Shown here in pieces: positions 42,498 to 52,701 of a DNA stretch of 64,000 bases. The stretch comes from an uncultured Draconibacterium sp. (GTDB lineage Bacteria; Bacteroidota; Bacteroidia; Bacteroidales; Prolixibacteraceae), in contig NZ_OY771648.1 of assembly GCF_963674925.1 (NCBI RefSeq), positions 1 to 64,000 of the forward strand. The letters run 5' to 3'. Within the stretch, counting starts at the first letter, position 1. Each line of letters opens with the position of its first letter. The position numbers and the translations under genes were made by a program. The notes beneath the pieces were generated by a model that did no database searches, was not told the origin of the DNA, and worked only from the letters and a program-made list of their open reading frames with translations.

Positions 42498-43805
42498 TTA
42501 CTGTTGTTTGATCCGTTCTTTCCACAGCGATTTTAATGGATTAAAAATTCGCTGGATCAAACGCAGATCTTCGGTAATAATTTCGGCCTGCCCCATTAAC
42601 TGACTTTGCATTTGCAGCTTGTTATCGTAGTTAGTTACCAAACCATTAGGGAATGTAATCTCTACCATATAAAAGCTATCTTCGGGCACCAGTGAAACAC
42701 TTTTAACCCTACCACGCACCAAACCATATTCCATGTACGGGTAATTATCGAATTTTACATTTACATCCAACCCTTCTTTTACTTTTCCCGATCCTCGAAC
42801 AGGTAACTCTACCTTTCCAATTACCTCACCAACATCTTCGGGCACGATAGTTAAAACACGGTCACCCTCGGTAATATTCTGATTTTCGGCATAAAACTTA
42901 TTAAAAGTAACCACCCCATCAATTGGCGACCGCAATACATAAGTAAGAAACCAATCGCTTGCCTGACTTTTCAAATTATTAAAAGCCTCAATCAGGGCCG
43001 ATTCGTATTGAATTTTAAAATCGCGGTATTCTTTTTCGTTTTCAATAATTTTCTGATCCAGTTCGCTCATACCCATCTGTCTCTCAGCCAATGTGGATCG
43101 AATACCATCGAGTTCCGATTTTTTACTCAACATTTCCGATTCAGCTTGTTCCAAAACTGTGGACGAAACAACCTCGCCGGCCAGTAGTTTTTTCTGGCGT
43201 TCGTAATTCCGTTGTTTAATCTGGTATTCTTTATCGATGGCCACTTTTTGCTCCCAAAGGCGGTCGTATAGAATCCGGGCATTTTTTAACTGCTCCTTAT
43301 ACGATTCCTCTTTCAATAGATAATAATTACGTTGATCGAATTCATTTAACTCCTCGTATCGGGTTAAAAACTGCGAATAATACTCTTGCACTGCCCCCAG
43401 TTGCAGACTTTTATTAAAGCGTTGCGAAACAGTGAAGTTTAGTGTATCAAAAGCCGGCTGAACAGTACTTATCATCTGCTCCAATTCCAGCACATCGGTA
43501 TAATCTGCCGGATTTTCAATTAAAGCGATCGTTTGCCCTGCTGTTACATGATCTTTATCTTCCACCAGCAACCTCTCGATTTTTCCGGTTGCACGTGCAA
43601 CCAATGTCGCCGGCGGATTTTCGGTGGTAACCACAATATTCGAACGTAAAATATCAGGGTAATAAAATATAAAGCTAAAAATAATGATCAGTGAAAAAAT
43701 AGCCACGAACACAAGAATTCCATACCGCACAATGCGCGACGGAACTCCGCCAAGTATTTCCTGCACTTCGCCGGAACGTAACTCTATTTTTTTGTCATCA
43801 GCCAT
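42498..43805 (-). CDS. HlyD family secretion adaptor (periplasmic)
   Basis: This 435-residue membrane-fusion protein has a cytoplasmic N-terminus, one membrane helix (about residues 28-50) and a first lipoyl half-motif (ATLVARATGKIERLLVEDKDHVTAGQTIALIEN). A long coiled-coil hairpin follows (about 120-275), then the second lipoyl half (LRSPIDGVVTFNKFYAENQNITEGDRVLTIVP) and a beta-barrel domain. It lies 13 bp after the C39 ABC transporter and is its expected partner for export through an outer-membrane channel. No TolC-type gene is visible nearby. Confidence 0.93.
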   Translation of the reverse strand: MADDKKIELRSGEVQEILGGVPSRIVRYGILVFVAIFSLIIIFSFIFYYPDILRSNIVVTTENPPATLVARATGKIERLLVEDKDHVTAGQTIALIENPADYTDVLELEQMISTVQPAFDTLNFTVSQRFNKSLQLGAVQEYYSQFLTRYEELNEFDQRNYYLLKEESYKEQLKNARILYDRLWEQKVAIDKEYQIKQRNYERQKKLLAGEVVSSTVLEQAESEMLSKKSELDGIRSTLAERQMGMSELDQKIIENEKEYRDFKIQYESALIEAFNNLKSQASDWFLTYVLRSPIDGVVTFNKFYAENQNITEGDRVLTIVPEDVGEVIGKVELPVRGSGKVKEGLDVNVKFDNYPYMEYGLVRGRVKSVSLVPEDSFYMVEITFPNGLVTNYDNKLQMQSQLMGQAEIITEDLRLIQRIFNPLKSLWKERIKQQ

Positions 43806-43818
43806 TAGTCACTAGTCA

Positions 43819-46008
43819 TTAATTCCCCAATTCCAATTGATTCTTCACCAGTTGATAATATTTCCCTTGTTTTGCAATCAGTTCTTCGTGTGTTCCGCGT
43901 TCAACAATTTCACCTGTTTCGAGTACAATAATCTGATCGGCATTTTTCACCGTACTTAAACGGTGCGCCACCACCACCACTGTTTTACCGGCCGAGAACT
44001 TGTCCATATTCTCCATGATCATTTTCTCGTTATTGGCATCAAGCGCATTGGTTGCCTCATCGAAAAACAGGTACTCCGGCGATTTATAAATCGCCCGGGC
44101 AATCAGTATCCGTTGTTTCTGGCCCTGACTCAAACCAACACCTTCCTGCCCTATTTTTGTATTGTAACTCAAAGGCAATGCTTCAATATAATCCTGTATG
44201 TTGGCCATTTTAACGGCATTCAACAAACGCTCCTGATCAACAAGCTCATCGTTCACCACAATGTTTTTCGCAATACTGTCGGAAAATATAAAACCATCCT
44301 GCATGACCACGCCACAGTTGTCGCGCCACATTTGCGGCGAATAATTGGCCAATCGTGTTCCACCAATCTTAATATCACCTGCAATCGGCGGGTAAAAACC
44401 AAGCAACAATTTTATTAATGTAGTTTTTCCGCTGCCACTGGTTCCTACAATGGCTGTTGTTTTCTTTTCAGGAATTTCAAGATTGATATTATTCAAAACC
44501 TTTGGCGAACGTGGCCCTTCATACTGAAAAACCAGGTCGTTAACCAATATTCCTTTATTTTCAGGTAAATTTCTCACATACGACTTACCGGCTTCACTCT
44601 CATCTTTTTTCTCATGGATCTCTGCCAGGCGCTCCAAACTAATCTTGGCATCCTGCGCGGTATGCATAAAATTAATCAACTGACGCAAGGGCGTATTCAA
44701 CTGACCTATTATATATTGTATGGCCAGCATCATACCAAGTGTTAATTGACCATTTACAACCGCAGTGGCCGAAATGATAATGATAAGAATGTTTTTTGTT
44801 TCATTTATAAATACCGAACCGGCATCCTGGTACTGCTGCAGCGACAAACTCTTTACACTAACCTTGAACAAACCGGCCTGAACACGCTCCCACTCCCAGC
44901 GTTTTTGTTTTTCGTAGTTGTTGAGTTTTATCTCCTGCATCCCGTTAATGATCTGGATGAGTTTACTCTGATTTTCGGAAAGTTTGCTAAAACGTTTAAA
45001 ATCCAACTCGCGTCGGCGCTTCATAAATACATATATCCAGACAAAGTAAAGAGCAGAACCAATTATAAATATGAAAAATATTTTCCAACTGTAAATGGCG
45101 AGAACAATGGCAAAAACCACGAGGCTAAAAACAGAGAATAACACTCCGATTGACTGTGCCGTTAAAAAACGCTCAATCCGGTCGTGATCTTCAATACGCT
45201 GCAATATATCGCCGATCATTTTCGAATCGAAAAAGCCCAGCGGCAATTTCATCAGCTTGATCAGGAAATCAGAAATAATGGATATATTAATACGTGTACT
45301 TATGTGCAACAAAATCCACGATCGGATAAACTCAACCGACATCCTGCTAATGAATAAAACCAATTGCGCAATAAGAACCAGGTAGATAAAACCAATATCC
45401 TGATTATTGATACCAATATCGACAACGCTTTGTGTTAAAAACGGCAATACCAGCTGAATACAGCTCCCTAACAAAAACCCTAGTATCAACTGAATTACCA
45501 GTTTTTTGTAAGGTTTCAGATAATTAAATACAAACTGAAATCCGGTACGTTTAACCTTATCGTCTTCACTCTGGTAAAAATCGGGGGTGGGCTGTAAAAG
45601 CAGGCAAATTCCTTTTTCTTCACCACCGGAAACGGTTGATATCCATTTTTCGCAAAACTCCTTTTCAGTATATTCAACCCGTCCAAAAGCCGGATCCGCC
45701 ACACAAACTTTCCCTTTTTTAAACTGGTGAACAACAACAAAATGTTCCTGTCCCCAATGCACGATGCAAGGTAATGGAGCCTCTTTCTTTAACTGCTGAA
45801 AAGTAATTTTCACTCCCATCGAGCGCATCCCGATTGCTTCGGCAGCATCGCTGATTCCCAGTAACGACACACCTTCGCGGGTGATGTAAGAGTTTTCGCG
45901 AAGAAATTCGGTGGTGTAATGTTTCCCATAATATTTAGCCACCATACGCAAGCACGTAGGGCCGCAATCCATTGCATCAAATTGCTGATAAAACGGGAAC
46001 TTTGACAT
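43819..46008 (-). CDS. C39 peptidase-containing ABC exporter (bacteriocin/peptide type)
   Basis: This 729-residue protein has three parts. Residues 1-150 are a C39 cysteine protease with Cys15 (MDCGPTCLRMVAKYYG), His89 (EHFVVVHQ) and Asp105 (ADPAFGR), so the triad is intact. Residues 165-460 are a six-helix ABC exporter membrane domain. The C-terminal ATPase has Walker A GTSGSGKTT, signature LSQGQKQRILIARAI, Walker B EYLFFDEATNALD and H-loop VAHRLSTV. Such proteins cut substrates after a GG leader and pump them out. No GG-leader peptide gene was found in the flanking gaps. The HlyD gene follows after 13 bp. Confidence 0.94.
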   Translation of the reverse strand: MSKFPFYQQFDAMDCGPTCLRMVAKYYGKHYTTEFLRENSYITREGVSLLGISDAAEAIGMRSMGVKITFQQLKKEAPLPCIVHWGQEHFVVVHQFKKGKVCVADPAFGRVEYTEKEFCEKWISTVSGGEEKGICLLLQPTPDFYQSEDDKVKRTGFQFVFNYLKPYKKLVIQLILGFLLGSCIQLVLPFLTQSVVDIGINNQDIGFIYLVLIAQLVLFISRMSVEFIRSWILLHISTRINISIISDFLIKLMKLPLGFFDSKMIGDILQRIEDHDRIERFLTAQSIGVLFSVFSLVVFAIVLAIYSWKIFFIFIIGSALYFVWIYVFMKRRRELDFKRFSKLSENQSKLIQIINGMQEIKLNNYEKQKRWEWERVQAGLFKVSVKSLSLQQYQDAGSVFINETKNILIIIISATAVVNGQLTLGMMLAIQYIIGQLNTPLRQLINFMHTAQDAKISLERLAEIHEKKDESEAGKSYVRNLPENKGILVNDLVFQYEGPRSPKVLNNINLEIPEKKTTAIVGTSGSGKTTLIKLLLGFYPPIAGDIKIGGTRLANYSPQMWRDNCGVVMQDGFIFSDSIAKNIVVNDELVDQERLLNAVKMANIQDYIEALPLSYNTKIGQEGVGLSQGQKQRILIARAIYKSPEYLFFDEATNALDANNEKMIMENMDKFSAGKTVVVVAHRLSTVKNADQIIVLETGEIVERGTHEELIAKQGKYYQLVKNQLELGN

Positions 46009-46079
46009 AACTTTCTTTTGTTGCGGAAAGATAGAAAAAAAATCAGGTCCTCATAAGCTTAGTTGTGCCATTTTATTAA

Positions 46080-46370
46080 CTATAACATGAGGAAAACCAA
46101 ATAAACCAGGGCAGGAATAAACCCCATTAAAGACAATGGCCGTGCCGAATCCTGAAATTGTTCCTTCTCGCTTAAATAATAAAATAGTGCAACAGGCAGT
46201 ACAGCAATCACTAAACTTATACCAAAAAAATCGAAAAAAGCCCCCTTTTCCGAAAGAAAACGAAATTGGTGCGCTCCTTCCCTAAAATAAAAAATGGCAG
46301 CTGAAATAACAGCTGAAACAAAAATTATAACTACCGGATAAATACGGCAACAAAGTTTATTTTTTTGCAT
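46080..46370 (-). CDS. Small membrane protein, unknown function
   Basis: This 96-residue protein has three hydrophobic segments (about residues 10-30, 45-66 and 76-96) and a short charged loop between the second and third. It does not look like a GG-leader substrate, because there is no GG motif after a hydrophilic leader. The gene is 71 bp upstream of the C39 exporter on the same strand, so it may belong to that operon, possibly as an immunity-like or accessory protein; that is speculation. I do not recognise a family. Confidence 0.6.
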   Translation of the reverse strand: MQKNKLCCRIYPVVIIFVSAVISAAIFYFREGAHQFRFLSEKGAFFDFFGISLVIAVLPVALFYYLSEKEQFQDSARPLSLMGFIPALVYLVFLML

Positions 46371-46492
46371 GCCGCAAGATAATTATAAAGTTTTTGAACG
46401 GTATAACTTAAGCATCATATTCTAACTCAATTGGAACAAATGACGGCATAAGATTGAAAAGTTATTATATTGCAATTTGAAAAGAAGTTTGC

Positions 46493-47173
46493 ATGAAGAT
46501 TCTTATTATAGAAGACGAAATAGCTCTATCCGACGCCATTTTTCAGTACCTGACCGATGAAGGTTATGTGTGCGAAACAGCCTATGATTATAACACGGCG
46601 GCCGAACATATTGAAATCCATTTTTACGATTGTATTTTAGTGGATATAAATTTGCCGGGCGGCAGTGGGCTCGATCTCATCCGACAGATAAAAAAGGACA
46701 ATAAAAAAATGGGGATCATTATTATTTCGGCACGCGATTCGGTGGAAAACAGAATTGAAGGGCTTGAAATTGGTGCCGATAATTACCTTACAAAACCTTT
46801 TCACCTGGCCGAATTAAATGCCCACCTAAAATCGATTAACCGGCGCATAAATTTCGATGGCGACAATCATATACTCGTTAACGAAATAAAAATCCTGCCC
46901 GACTCGCACCAGGTTTTTGTAAACGACAAGGAATTACAACTCACAAAAAAAGAGTACGAACTGCTTCAGTTTTTTGTGGCCAACAAAAACAAGGTGATTA
47001 CCAAAACCGGATTGGCACAACACCTTTGGGGCGATTACATGGACATTGCCGATTCGTACGATTTTATTTACGGACACATAAAAAACCTGCGCAAAAAACT
47101 GATAAAAAAAGGATGCACCGATTATATAAAAACCATTTACGGTGTTGGATATAAATTCGATACAGAACAATGA
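46493..47173 (+). CDS. OmpR/PhoB-type response regulator
   Basis: This 226-residue regulator has a receiver domain (residues 1-115) with acidic pocket EDE (7-9), phosphoacceptor Asp51 (LVDINLPGGSGLD) and conserved Lys near 101 (NYLTKPF). A winged helix-turn-helix follows (about 130-225; LTKKEYELLQFFVANKNKVITKTGLAQHLWG and IKTIYGVGYKF). It precedes a histidine kinase gene by 122 bp on the same strand, so the pair is a two-component system. The stimulus is unknown. Confidence 0.95.
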   Translation: MKILIIEDEIALSDAIFQYLTDEGYVCETAYDYNTAAEHIEIHFYDCILVDINLPGGSGLDLIRQIKKDNKKMGIIIISARDSVENRIEGLEIGADNYLTKPFHLAELNAHLKSINRRINFDGDNHILVNEIKILPDSHQVFVNDKELQLTKKEYELLQFFVANKNKVITKTGLAQHLWGDYMDIADSYDFIYGHIKNLRKKLIKKGCTDYIKTIYGVGYKFDTEQ

Positions 47174-47188
47174 TAAAAACAAAGATTA

Positions 47189-47260
47189 AACACAAAGACT
47201 CAAAGACACAAAAGCATTGTGCTTTTTTCGTTAAGTTTTGTGGCTTAGTGACTTTGTGTT
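47189..47260. repeat. Low-complexity inverted repeat between response regulator and kinase
   Basis: AACACAAAG (47189-47197) and CTTTGTGTT (47252-47260) form outer arms, with further partly matching CACAAAA/TTTTGTG words inside. A perfect inner hairpin AAAAGCA-TTG-TGCTTTT (47210-47226) is followed by T residues, so the element could attenuate transcription between the two genes. Confidence 0.65.
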
Positions 47261-47295
47261 CTATTTGAAAAGTATAGATCAGACATGCAAAAAGT

Positions 47296-48579
47296 ATGAA
47301 ACTACTCACCAAAATAAGTCTCAATTTCCTCTCCATTTCACTTTTCATTTTTCTGGTAGGGCTTATCGCTTTTTATTTTTTACTCCGCCAACAGGTTAAC
47401 CAAAACATAAATGTTGAGTTGCAAAAACGGCAAACCAGCATTCAGAATGAATTAAAATCGGCACACTCAACTACAACGACACCAACCGATTTTGAAAAAA
47501 AAGTTGAAATAACTCCGATTCCCGCTAGTCAAAATCCGGTTGAGGGTTATTCCGATACGCTTATTGTGAACAGCGAAACGGGCGCTTACACCGCTTACCG
47601 TCAACTACAGTTTGTCTCGGAGATTGGCGGACAAAAATACCTGGTAAAGATCTTTAAATCGCACGCTGAAACCGACAACCTGATGGTGCGCATTATTTTA
47701 TCGATGACACTGCTGGTTGTTGCCCTCATTTTAGGTTTGCTGATATTAAACCGGCACATTTCGCAAAAAACACTAAAATCGTTTTACGACACCATCAACA
47801 AAATCAAAAAATACGACCTGAACACCCACGAGGATTTTCAGTTGAAAGAAAGCGATATCGAGGAATTCAATGAGCTAAACAAGGTTTTGACTTCGATGAC
47901 CGAGCGCATAAAAGACGACTATTTCAACCTGAAAGAATACACCGAAAATGCCTCGCACGAGCTGCAAACACCAATTGCCGTAATCATTTCAAAAATGGAG
48001 CTTTTGCTTCAGTCTGATTGTATGCAGGAGAAAGAACTAAAAACAATTAGTGACGCATACGAAGCCTCCAACAGACTTTCGCGCCTCACCAACACTTTGC
48101 TGTTACTTTCAAAGATTGGAAACCGTCAATTTCCTGAAGTGAAAAAGGTCGATTTAACACAAATCATCGACACTCAACTTTCTTTTCTCGAGGATGTTAT
48201 AGCAAGCAAGAAGATTTCGGTGGAAAGTCCGGACAAAGCATATTTTGTTGAAATGAATCCATACCTGGCCGACATCCTGATTGCCAATCTGTTAAAAAAT
48301 GCGATCCGCCACAATCACAAAAACGGTTCTATTTCGATAACGACTAACGAAAAGCAGCTAACAATTGCCAACAGCGGCGAAAAAATTCAGGGAACTGCCG
48401 ACGATATTTTTAAACGATTTTACAAATCATCATCATCCGACCATTCGGTTGGATTAGGGCTTGCTATCGTTCAGAAAATATGCGAGGTATCGGGTTTTAA
48501 GGCCCTTTATTCTTATGAGAATAACCTGCACAATTTTAGCATTATTTTTCATCCGGAAACAAACAATTTTGAAGCCTGA
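47296..48579 (+). CDS. Sensor histidine kinase
   Basis: This 427-residue membrane kinase has two helices (about residues 8-30 and 130-152) flanking a small periplasmic domain of about 100 residues. Next come a HAMP-like linker, phosphoacceptor His221 (NASHELQTPIAVI) and an ATPase domain (NLLKNAIRHN, ADDIFKRFYKSS, SVGLGLAIVQKI). It is the expected partner of the upstream response regulator. The G1-type motif between the N box and F box is shortened to IANSGE. Confidence 0.94.
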   Translation: MKLLTKISLNFLSISLFIFLVGLIAFYFLLRQQVNQNINVELQKRQTSIQNELKSAHSTTTTPTDFEKKVEITPIPASQNPVEGYSDTLIVNSETGAYTAYRQLQFVSEIGGQKYLVKIFKSHAETDNLMVRIILSMTLLVVALILGLLILNRHISQKTLKSFYDTINKIKKYDLNTHEDFQLKESDIEEFNELNKVLTSMTERIKDDYFNLKEYTENASHELQTPIAVIISKMELLLQSDCMQEKELKTISDAYEASNRLSRLTNTLLLLSKIGNRQFPEVKKVDLTQIIDTQLSFLEDVIASKKISVESPDKAYFVEMNPYLADILIANLLKNAIRHNHKNGSISITTNEKQLTIANSGEKIQGTADDIFKRFYKSSSSDHSVGLGLAIVQKICEVSGFKALYSYENNLHNFSIIFHPETNNFEA

Positions 48580-48742
48580 ATATCCAAATCACCAAACCGA
48601 CTAACTCCTTGCACCTCTGATACATTAACACATAACTTACAAGCGTTTGTTCAATACATTGCCAAATCTGATTTTTTCTACAGATTTTCTACAGAATGTT
48701 TTAATAGTATTGTTTCAAAATCAAGATTTAAGCAAATCATTC

Positions 48743-49996
48743 ATGATAGGATTACTTGGATTAAACCACAAAACTGCTCCGATAAAAGTTCGCGAGAAAT
48801 TCGTTTTTTGCGAAGAAGATGTGAAGCGTTTTGTGCCGCAATTAATCGACGCAGGAATAAACGGTGCAATCGTTGTTTCGACATGCAACCGTACCGAAAT
48901 ATATTTTGACTACCCGGAAAAAGACATTTTTGATTGTACATCAACATTGGCAAAAATGCTTTTTGATTGGAGAAAAGCGGATAAAAGTGTGGGGGCACAT
49001 TTTTACCACAAATTCCAGGACGAAGCTTCGCAACATTTATTTCGTGTAGCATCGGGCCTCGACTCGATGGCGCTGGGCGAATACCAGATTGTTGGCCAGC
49101 TGAAAGATGCTTTTGCCATTGCCTACAAGTATGAGCTGCACACTCCAACGCTAATTCGCCTGTTTAACAAGGCTTTTGAGGCCGGAAAAAAAGTAAGAAC
49201 AGAAACCGCACTCTCAAAAGGAGCCGTTTCAATTAGCTACGCTGCCGTTGAACTGGCTAACAAAAAACTGCACAATCTTAGTTCGCACCCAACACTATTC
49301 CTTGGAGCTGGGCAGACAGGTGAACTCACACTGCAAAACATGCTGAAAAAAGGTTGCAACAAGTTCACCATTATTAACCGTACTGCAGAAAAAGCAGAAG
49401 AATTGGCGAAACGCTACAAAGGTGTGGCAAAAGAGTTTTCGGAACTGCAGAATGAATTGGTTCACAACGATATTGTAATTACATCAACCGCATCGAAAAA
49501 GCCACTTATTACAAAAGAGATGGTGGAACAGGTAATGATTGAAAGACAAAATAAACCAATGTTTTTTGTTGATCTTTCGGTACCGCACAACGTTGCACCG
49601 GACATAGCAGAAATCGAAAATGTTTTTGTTAACGATATCGACGATTTAAATGCCGTTGTGGATAAAACATTTGACATTCGTAAGGGTGAAATTGAAAAAG
49701 CAGAAGCTATCATTGCTGAGTTTGTTAGTGATTTTAGCGACTGGCAACACACCCGTAATCTGACACCTACTTTCCAAAACATCAGCGATAATTTTAAGAA
49801 AATTAATGAAGCAGAACTGGAAGGTTTTATCAAACGCCAGTTGAAAGACAACAGCGAAGAAGCATCGATGTATGCCGACCATATTACCAACAAATTTATC
49901 CGCCTGATGATCAAAAACGTTAAATCGATTACCGATAACGGGCGCAAAAAAGAATACATCGAACTCGTTAACGATCTGTTCAAGCTCGCTCCATGA
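48743..49996 (+). CDS. hemA: Glutamyl-tRNA reductase
   Basis: This is the first committed step of the C5 haem pathway: glutamyl-tRNA to glutamate-1-semialdehyde with NADPH. The start at 48743 (MIGLLGLNHKTAPIKVREKF) is canonical; an in-frame ATG at 48647 would add a non-family leader. The 417-residue protein has catalytic Cys48 (STCNRTEIYF), MALGEYQIVGQLKDAF and the NADP-binding LGAGQTGELT. Its stop overlaps the hemCD start by four bases (ATGA), so the genes are translationally coupled. Confidence 0.97.
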   Translation: MIGLLGLNHKTAPIKVREKFVFCEEDVKRFVPQLIDAGINGAIVVSTCNRTEIYFDYPEKDIFDCTSTLAKMLFDWRKADKSVGAHFYHKFQDEASQHLFRVASGLDSMALGEYQIVGQLKDAFAIAYKYELHTPTLIRLFNKAFEAGKKVRTETALSKGAVSISYAAVELANKKLHNLSSHPTLFLGAGQTGELTLQNMLKKGCNKFTIINRTAEKAEELAKRYKGVAKEFSELQNELVHNDIVITSTASKKPLITKEMVEQVMIERQNKPMFFVDLSVPHNVAPDIAEIENVFVNDIDDLNAVVDKTFDIRKGEIEKAEAIIAEFVSDFSDWQHTRNLTPTFQNISDNFKKINEAELEGFIKRQLKDNSEEASMYADHITNKFIRLMIKNVKSITDNGRKKEYIELVNDLFKLAP

Positions 49997-51705
49997 AACA
50001 TATAATTCGCATTGGTACACGAGGCAGCAAATTAGCCTTATATCAGGCTTACAGGGTAAAAGATGAACTGGTACAAAAATTCCCTGAAAAGCAATTTGAG
50101 ATAGTCGTTATAAAAACAAAAGGCGACAAAATTTTAGACGTCCCGCTGTCAAAAATCGGCGATAAAGGTCTTTTTACCAAAGAGCTGGAAGTAGCCATGT
50201 TCAACGACGAGATCGACATGGCGGTACACAGTTTAAAAGACCTTCCCACTATTTTCCCTGAAGGAACAAAACTGGGAGCTGTACTGGAAAGAGGCACCGT
50301 TAACGATGCACTGGTCAGTAAAGATCATTTAGAACTTTCGGAACTGACTTCGCAGCACACAATCGCAACCTCAAGTTTACGACGCAAAGCACAATTGCTA
50401 CGCTTGAATCCGGATTTTAATATTGTTGAAATCAGAGGAAATGTAAATACGCGTATCCGCAAAATGAATGAAGGTTACTGTGATGCAATGATCATGGCAG
50501 GAGCCGGATTGCAACGTTTGGAAATGGATGAAACGATCACCGAAATTCTGGACACAGAAACCATGATACCGGCCTGTGGACAAGGTGCCATCGCCATCGA
50601 AATAAAAGACAACGATCCGGAGATTGAAGCAATTATTGCACAAATCAATCATAAGGAAACGATGATAACAAGTTCGGCAGAACGTGTGTTTCTGAATACT
50701 TTGGAAGGCGGTTGCCAGATTCCGGTGGGAAGCACTTGTAAGATTGAAGGTAACCAGGTAAAAATTACAGGTTTTGTTGCCAGCATCGATGGAAGTGAGT
50801 TTTTAAAAGAAACAGCAAGCGGACCGGTTGAAAATGCCAATGAATTGGCAAGAAATCTGGCCAATAAATTATTTAATGCCGGCGGTAAAGAAATTCTTGA
50901 TGCCATTCGCACAGAGAATTTACCTGTTACAAAAACAGAATTTCCGTTAAAAGACAAGGTGATTATTTCTACTCGTCCGGCCGATATCCACGATGATCTT
51001 CCTGAGCTATTAACAAAAGCAGGTGCATCGGTTGTTTCGCTGCCAATGATTCAAATTGAGCAGACACAACTTAGTACTGTAGAAGAACAATCTTTACAAA
51101 ATCTCGATCAGTTTCAGTGGGTAGTTTTCACCAGCAAAAATGGCGTTGTAAGTTTCTTTAAACAGCTGATCGAAACACTGGGCAATACCACTTTGCCCAA
51201 CAATTTAAAGATTGCCGTAATCGGTAAAAACACTGCAGCCGAATTGGATTATTACGGTTATGCACCTTATTTTACTGCAAACGAAAATTCATCAGACGGC
51301 CTGTTAAAAGAACTAAAAGAAAAGCACAATCTGCAAAACCAAAATATTCTGCTGGCACTCGGAAACCTGGCTATTGATAAACTGGAAACCGAATTGTCGA
51401 AAGCAAATTCAGTTACCCGCATAAATACTTACCAAACGGTAAAACCATTGGGAGCTGATTCAAAAATATTGGATGCGATTTCGAATGACAGGTACGATCT
51501 GATCGTATTTACAAGCCCATCCACTTTTAATAATTTCTGCCAGTTTTATGGCACTGAAAGGATTTCAAAAGTAAAAATGGCCAGTATTGGTGAAACAACT
51601 TCAGAAGCCATCCGCCAGGGTGGTGCCGAACCACTGATTACTGCAGAATGTTCAAATGCAGAAGGGCTTTACAAAGCAATAAATGACTATTATCAAACCA
51701 AATAA
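49993..51705 (+). CDS. hemCD: Fused porphobilinogen deaminase / uroporphyrinogen-III synthase
   Basis: This 570-residue fusion has two parts. Residues 1-310 are HemC, with RIGTRGSKLALYQA, the substrate contact region SSLRRKAQL, and Cys241 in LEGGCQIPVG as the dipyrromethane attachment site. Residues 320-568 are HemD (DKVIISTRPADIHDDLPELLTKAGASVVSLPMIQIE, FTSKNGVVSF, IGETTSEA). Together they turn four porphobilinogens into uroporphyrinogen III, the branch point used by both haem (hemE) and sirohaem (cobA in the convergent operon). Confidence 0.97.
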   Translation: MKHIIRIGTRGSKLALYQAYRVKDELVQKFPEKQFEIVVIKTKGDKILDVPLSKIGDKGLFTKELEVAMFNDEIDMAVHSLKDLPTIFPEGTKLGAVLERGTVNDALVSKDHLELSELTSQHTIATSSLRRKAQLLRLNPDFNIVEIRGNVNTRIRKMNEGYCDAMIMAGAGLQRLEMDETITEILDTETMIPACGQGAIAIEIKDNDPEIEAIIAQINHKETMITSSAERVFLNTLEGGCQIPVGSTCKIEGNQVKITGFVASIDGSEFLKETASGPVENANELARNLANKLFNAGGKEILDAIRTENLPVTKTEFPLKDKVIISTRPADIHDDLPELLTKAGASVVSLPMIQIEQTQLSTVEEQSLQNLDQFQWVVFTSKNGVVSFFKQLIETLGNTTLPNNLKIAVIGKNTAAELDYYGYAPYFTANENSSDGLLKELKEKHNLQNQNILLALGNLAIDKLETELSKANSVTRINTYQTVKPLGADSKILDAISNDRYDLIVFTSPSTFNNFCQFYGTERISKVKMASIGETTSEAIRQGGAEPLITAECSNAEGLYKAINDYYQTK

Positions 51706-51714
51706 AACTACACT

Positions 51715-52698
51715 ATGCTATTTCCTGAAACAAGATTAAGAAGATTAAGATATAATTCGGTTTTACGCGACATGGTAACCGAAACAAAACTATCGGTTGA
51801 CGATTTGGTGATGCCACTTTTTGTTTGTGCCGGAACCAACGTTCGCAACCCGATCAGCTCAATGCCGGGCAATTTTCAATTGTCGGTTGAGAACCTGGTT
51901 GAGGAATGTAAAGAGGTTGTCGCATCAGGAGTGAAAGCCGTCCTTTTGTTTGGTATTCCTGCCGAAAAAGACGAAGACGGAACAGTTGCCTGTCAGCACA
52001 ACGGCATTGTACAGCAAGCCATTCGCGCAATAAAAGCAGAACTTCCTGATTTGTACATTATTGCCGATGTGTGTAACTGCGAATACACTACGCACGGACA
52101 TTGCGGAACTATAATTGACGGCGATGTGGATAACGACACCACGCTTGAAACACTGGCCGCGCAGTCAGTTTCGCTGGCCGAAGCCGGTGCCGATATGATC
52201 GCTCCGAGCGACATGATGGACGGTCGTGTTGGACGTATCCGTGAAGCACTGGACGAAAATAAATTCGAGAAAATTCCAATAATGGCGTACTCCGCTAAAT
52301 ATGCATCGGGTTTTTACGGGCCATTTCGTGAAGCTGCCGAAAGCGCACCAAAATTTGGCAACCGCGCCACTTACCAAATGAACCCGGCTAATTCAGACGA
52401 AGCCATTCGCGAGGTAGAACTCGACATTGCCGAAGGTGCCGACATTGTTATGGTAAAACCGGCGCTCTCGTTCCTCGATATTATCTACCGCGTAAAAACA
52501 GAATTCAAAATGCCAACAGCTGCCTATAATGTTAGTGGCGAGTTCTCGATGCTAAAAGCAGCCGAAGAGAAAGATTGGATTGACGGGCCGCGCGTGATGA
52601 TGGAAATTCTTACCTCAATTAAAAGAGCCGGTGCCGATATTATTATTACGTATTCAGCTGTTGACGCAGCGAAAATTTTGAATGGAATAAAAGGATAA
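51715..52698 (+). CDS. hemB: Delta-aminolevulinic acid dehydratase (porphobilinogen synthase)
   Basis: This 327-residue enzyme condenses two ALA molecules. The two catalytic lysines are Lys195 (YSAKYASGFYGPF) and Lys248 (VMVKPALSFLD). A zinc-site cysteine set is visible at Cys120, Cys122 and Cys130 (DVCNCEYTTHGHCG), so the zinc-dependent form is expected. MMDGRVGRIR is also conserved. It starts 9 bp after hemCD. Confidence 0.98.
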   Translation: MLFPETRLRRLRYNSVLRDMVTETKLSVDDLVMPLFVCAGTNVRNPISSMPGNFQLSVENLVEECKEVVASGVKAVLLFGIPAEKDEDGTVACQHNGIVQQAIRAIKAELPDLYIIADVCNCEYTTHGHCGTIIDGDVDNDTTLETLAAQSVSLAEAGADMIAPSDMMDGRVGRIREALDENKFEKIPIMAYSAKYASGFYGPFREAAESAPKFGNRATYQMNPANSDEAIREVELDIAEGADIVMVKPALSFLDIIYRVKTEFKMPTAAYNVSGEFSMLKAAEEKDWIDGPRVMMEILTSIKRAGADIIITYSAVDAAKILNGIKG

Positions 52699-52701
52699 AA
52701 C

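Noticed and set aside
46080..46370. Bacteriocin precursor for the C39 exporter
   Set aside because: It is a three-helix membrane protein without a GG leader.
48647..48742. Longer start for hemA
   Set aside because: The added 32 residues are not part of the family; MIGLLGLNHKTAP at 48743 is canonical.
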